DNA of 64,000 nt from Odiellus spinosus (lineage: Eukaryota > Arthropoda > Arachnida > Opiliones > Phalangiidae), in contig CAWUCO010000232.1 of the NCBI GenBank assembly GCA_963920705.1, positions 124,001-188,000 of the forward strand, given 5' to 3'. The notes below the pieces were generated by a model. It ran no database searches. It was given only the letters and a program-made list of their open reading frames with translations, and was not told where the DNA came from. Positions 60,701-64,000 of this stretch are shown one piece after another (the first letter of the stretch is position 1; each line of letters starts with the position of its first letter). A program made the position numbers and the translations under genes.

Positions 60701-63700
60701 AAAAATCAAAAGTTTTGTGTCCATTTGAATCCAATAATCTTGGATTTTTAAGTGTTTTTGCTTTATTTTAACCAATTTTATATTTGTCACAATTTTGCAA
60801 TTTAGACAAAACCAAAGTCATTCGAATGAGCAATTAATGGACAGTCTAAATAACAAAAGTTTTCAAAAATCCGTTGAAAAACAAGAAAAATATGGCCAAT
60901 TCAAGAAATCATACAATATCAAAATAGTCAAATTTCAGATTTTAAAAATTCGCTTTTTGATATTAGATGTTTTTTGAATTGTCCATATTTTCCATGTTTT
61001 TCAACGGATTTTCCAAAACTCTTGTTTTTTAGATAGACCAATATTTGCTCTTTCGAGTGGTCTTAATTTTGTCTAAATCGCTTAAAAATCAAAAGTTTTG
61101 TGTCCATTTTAATCCAATAATCTTGAATTTTTAAGCGTTTTTGCTTAATTTTAACCAATTTTATATTTGTCACAATTTTGCAATTTAGACAAAACCAAAG
61201 TCATTCGAAAGAGCAATTAATGGACAGTCTAAATAATAAGAGTTTTCAAAAATCCGTTGAAAAACAAGAAAAATATGGCCAATTCAAGAAATCATAGAAT
61301 ATCAAAATAGTCAAATTTCAGATTTTAAAAATTCGCTTTTTGATATTAGATATTTTTTGAATTGTCCATATTTTCCATGTTTTTCAAGGGATTTTCCAAA
61401 ACTCATGTTTTTTAGATATACCAATATTTGCTCTTTCGAGTGGTCTAATTTTGTCTAAATCGCTTAAAAATCAAAAGTTTTGTGTCCATTTGAATCCAAT
61501 AATCTTGGATTTTTAAGCGTTTTTGCTTAAATTTAACCAATTTTATATTGGTCACAATTTTGCAATTTAGACAAAACCAAAGTCATTCGAAAGAGCAATT
61601 AATGGACAGTCTAAATAACAAGAATTTTTTAAAAATCCGTTGAAAAACAAGAAAAATATGGCCAATTCAAGAAACCATACAATATCAAAATAGTCAAATT
61701 TCAGATTTTCAAAATTCGCTTTTTGATATTAGATGCTTTTTGAATTGTCCATATTTTCCATGTTTTTCAACGGATTTTCCAAAACTCTTGTTTTTTAGAT
61801 AGACCAATATTTGCTCTTTCGAGTGGTCTAATTTTGTCTAAATCGCTTAAAAATCAAAAGTTTTGTGTCCATTTGAATCCAATAATCTTGGATTTTTAAG
61901 CGTTTTTGCTTAATTTTAACCAATTTTATATTGGTCACAATTTTGCAATTTAGACAAAACCAAAGTCATTCGAAAGAGCAATTAATGGACAGTCTAAATA
62001 ACAAGAGTTTTCAAAAATCCGTTGAAAAACATGAAAAATATGGCCAATTCAAGAAACCATACAATATCAAAATAGTCAAGTTTCAGATTTTCAAAATTCG
62101 CTTTTTGATATTAGATGTTTTTTGAATTGTCCATATTTTCCATGTTTTTCAACGGATTTTCCAAAACTCTTGTTTTTTAGATAGACCAATATTTGCTCTT
62201 TCGAGTGGTCTTAATTTTGTCTAAATCGCTTAAAAATCAAAAGTTTTGTGTCCATTTTAATCCAATAATCTTGGATTTTTAAGCGTTTTTGCTTAATTTT
62301 AACCAATTTTATATTTGTCACAATTTTGCAATTTAGACAACACCAAAGTCATTCGAAAGAGCAATTAATGGACAGTCTAAATAATAAGAGTTTTCAAAAA
62401 TCCGTTGAAAAACAAGAAAAATATGGCCAATTCAAGAATTCATAGAATATCAAAATAGTCAAATTTCAGATTTTAAAGATTCGCTTTTTGATATTAGATA
62501 TTTTTTGAATTGTCCATATTTTCCATGTTTTTCAAGGGATTTTCCAAAACTCATGTTTTTTAGATAGACCAATATTTGCTCTTTCGAGTGGTCTAATTTT
62601 GTCTAAATCGCTTAAAAATCAAAAGTTTTGTGTCCATTTGAATCCAATAATTTTGGATTTTTAAGTGTTTTTGCTTTATTTTAACCAATTTTATATTTGT
62701 CACAATTTTGCAATTTAGACAAAACCAAAGTCATTCGAAAGAGCAATTAATGGACAGTCTAAATAACAAAAGTTTTCAAAAATCCGTTGAAAAACAAGAA
62801 AAATATGGCCAATTCAAGAAATCATACAATATCAAAATAGTCAAATTTCAGATTTTAAAAATTCGCTTTTTGATATTAGATGTTTTTTGAATTGTCCATA
62901 TTTTCCATGTTTTTCAACGGATTTTCCAAAACTCTTGTTTTTTAGATAGACCAATATTTGCTCTTTCGAGTGGTCTTAATTTTGTCTAAATCGCTTAAAA
63001 ATCAAAAGTTTTGTGTCCATTTTAATCCAATAATCTTGGATTTTTAAGCGTTTTTGCTTAATTTTAACCAATTTTATATTTGTCACAATTTTGCAATTTA
63101 GACAAAACCAAAGTCATTCGAATGAGCAATTAATGGACAGTCTAAATAACAAAAGTTTTCAAAAATCCGTTGAAAAACAAGAAAAATATGGCCAATTCAA
63201 GAAATCATACAATATCAAAATAGTCAAATTTCAGATTTTAAAAATTCGCTTTTTGATATTAGATGTTTTTTGAATTGTCCATATTTTCCATGTTTTTCAA
63301 CGGATTTTCCAAAACTCTTGTTTTTTAGATAGACCAATATTTGCTCTTTCGAGTGGTCTTAATTTTGTCTAAATCGCTTAAAAATCAAAAGTTTTGTGTC
63401 CATTTTAATCCAATAATCTTGGATTTTTAAGCGTTTTTGCTTAATTTTAACCAATTTTATATTTGTCACAATTTTGCAATTTAGACAAAACCAAAGTCAT
63501 TCGAAAGAGCAATTAATGGACAGTCTAAATAATAAGAGTTTTCAAAAATCCGTTGAAAAACAAGAAAAATATGGCCAATTCAAGAAATCATAGAATATCA
63601 AAATAGTCAAATTTCAGATTTTAAAAATTCGCTTTTTGATATTAGATATTTTTTGAATTGTCCATATTTTCCATGTTTTTCAAGGGATTTTCCAAAACTC

Positions 63701-64000
63701 ATGTTTTTTAGATAGACCAATATTTGCTCTTTCGAGTGGTCTAATTTTGTCTAAATCGCTTAAAAATCAAAAGTTTTGTGTCCATTTGAATCCAATAATC
63801 TTGGTTTTTTAAGCGTTTTTGCTTAATTTTAACCAATTTTATATTGGTCACAATTTTGCAATTTAGACAAAACCAAAGTCATTCGAAAGAGCAATTAATG
63901 GACAGTCTAAATAATAAGAGTTTTCAAAAATCCGTTGAAAAACAAGAAAAATATGGCCGATTCAAGAAATCATAGAATATCAAAATAGTCAAATTTCAGA
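57730..64000 (+). repeat. Right-edge monomer subfamily
   Basis: Most units here carry a set of changes absent elsewhere: 'tttcaaggg' with 'aaactcatg' in arm 2, loss of one T in 'gtggtctaatt', 'aagaattttttaaaa' (1 bp longer) in arm 1, 'cgaatgagc', 'aacaaaag', and 'atattggtcac' in L. Marks: 57730, 58113, 58497, 58879, 59263, 59646, 60029, 60413, 60795, 61178, 61560, 61943, 62326, 62708, 63091, 63474, 63856. Plus and minus 1-bp changes alternate, so the mean period stays near 383. The window ends inside the last unit. Confidence 0.85.

Larger units (their letters stand above)
1..64000 (+). repeat. Satellite DNA array, 383-bp monomer, fills the window
   Basis: The same 383-bp unit repeats head to tail from end to end. 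Using the ttg that precedes 'caatttagac' as the mark, units begin at 57, 440, 823, 1206, 1589 and so on to 63856, giving 167 complete units plus partial ends. Deviations are small: 1-bp indels, a 13-bp deletion in eight units and one 46-bp deletion; these add up to -162 bp, which exactly explains the span. Neighbouring units differ by only a few substitutions, and variants recur in blocks, which is the signature of unequal exchange and amplification. Base composition is about 27% G+C. No unique sequence, poly-A insert, transposon end or non-satellite DNA interrupts it. By family knowledge such arrays are (peri)centromeric or other constitutive heterochromatin; the location here is inferred. 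Strand is arbitrary; '+' is the majority orientation. Confidence 0.98.

Noticed and set aside
1-64000. CRISPR array
   Set aside because: Regular repeats are present, but there are no variable spacers: the whole 383-bp period is repeated, and the unit is far longer than any CRISPR repeat-spacer unit.
1-64000. Naming the satellite family or species
   Set aside because: The pattern (AT-rich, 383 bp, internal dyad) recalls beetle and other insect satellites, but I do not recognise the sequence. A search of repeat databases with the consensus would be needed.
1-64000. Transposon ends, tRNA, rRNA or snRNA genes within the array
   Set aside because: I found no terminal repeats with target-site duplications, no A/B-box-like pair in a cloverleaf context, and no GC-rich structured segment anywhere; every stretch reads as satellite.

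Overview
The whole 64 kb window is a single tandem satellite DNA array, with no gene, RNA gene, transposon or unique DNA that I can support. The unit is a 383-bp, AT-rich monomer (about 27% G+C by hand count). Measuring from one fixed point in every unit (the ttg before the 'caatttagac' block), I can account for 167 complete monomers from position 57 to 63856. The small departures from 383 bp (1-bp indels, 13-bp deletions, one 46-bp deletion) sum exactly to the observed length. Partial monomers lie at both ends. This points to a eukaryotic heterochromatin or centromere-type array in a long-read assembly. AT-rich satellites with internal dyads are familiar from insects, but nothing here fixes the taxon.

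Each monomer is itself an inverted dimer: arm 1 (108 bp), spacer S (67 bp), arm 2 (108 bp, reverse complement of arm 1 at about 81% identity), linker L (100 bp). S and L each carry their own 10-bp inverted repeat, so the array has a dyad about every 190 bp. An 18-bp box is identical in both arms of the standard monomer.

Layout: 1-6.6 kb, mixed monomers with a partial four-monomer higher-order repeat (HOR); 6.57-7.33 kb, first inverted unit; 7.7-11.5 kb, two tandem copies of a five-monomer (1915 bp) HOR; 13.1-19.6 kb, a 3447-bp duplication and a two-monomer (766 bp) HOR; 20.4-38.2 kb, a family marked by 13-bp linker deletions, a six-monomer block present three times, a second inverted unit at 27.3 kb with an added 46-bp deletion, and a long duplication 12,140 bp apart; 38.2-54.3 kb, four-monomer (1532 bp) HORs and a second 3447-bp duplication; 54.7-56.2 kb, two inverted units in a 766-bp tandem duplication; 57.7-64 kb, a distinct subfamily.

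The most interesting structure is the set of four inverted units. They share the same two breakpoints, both inside the arm homology, and all keep the 383-bp register. This fits one template-switch event between arms, later spread by amplification. The short reading frames that recur in the array nearly all begin at TTG and repeat once per monomer; I do not regard them as genes.
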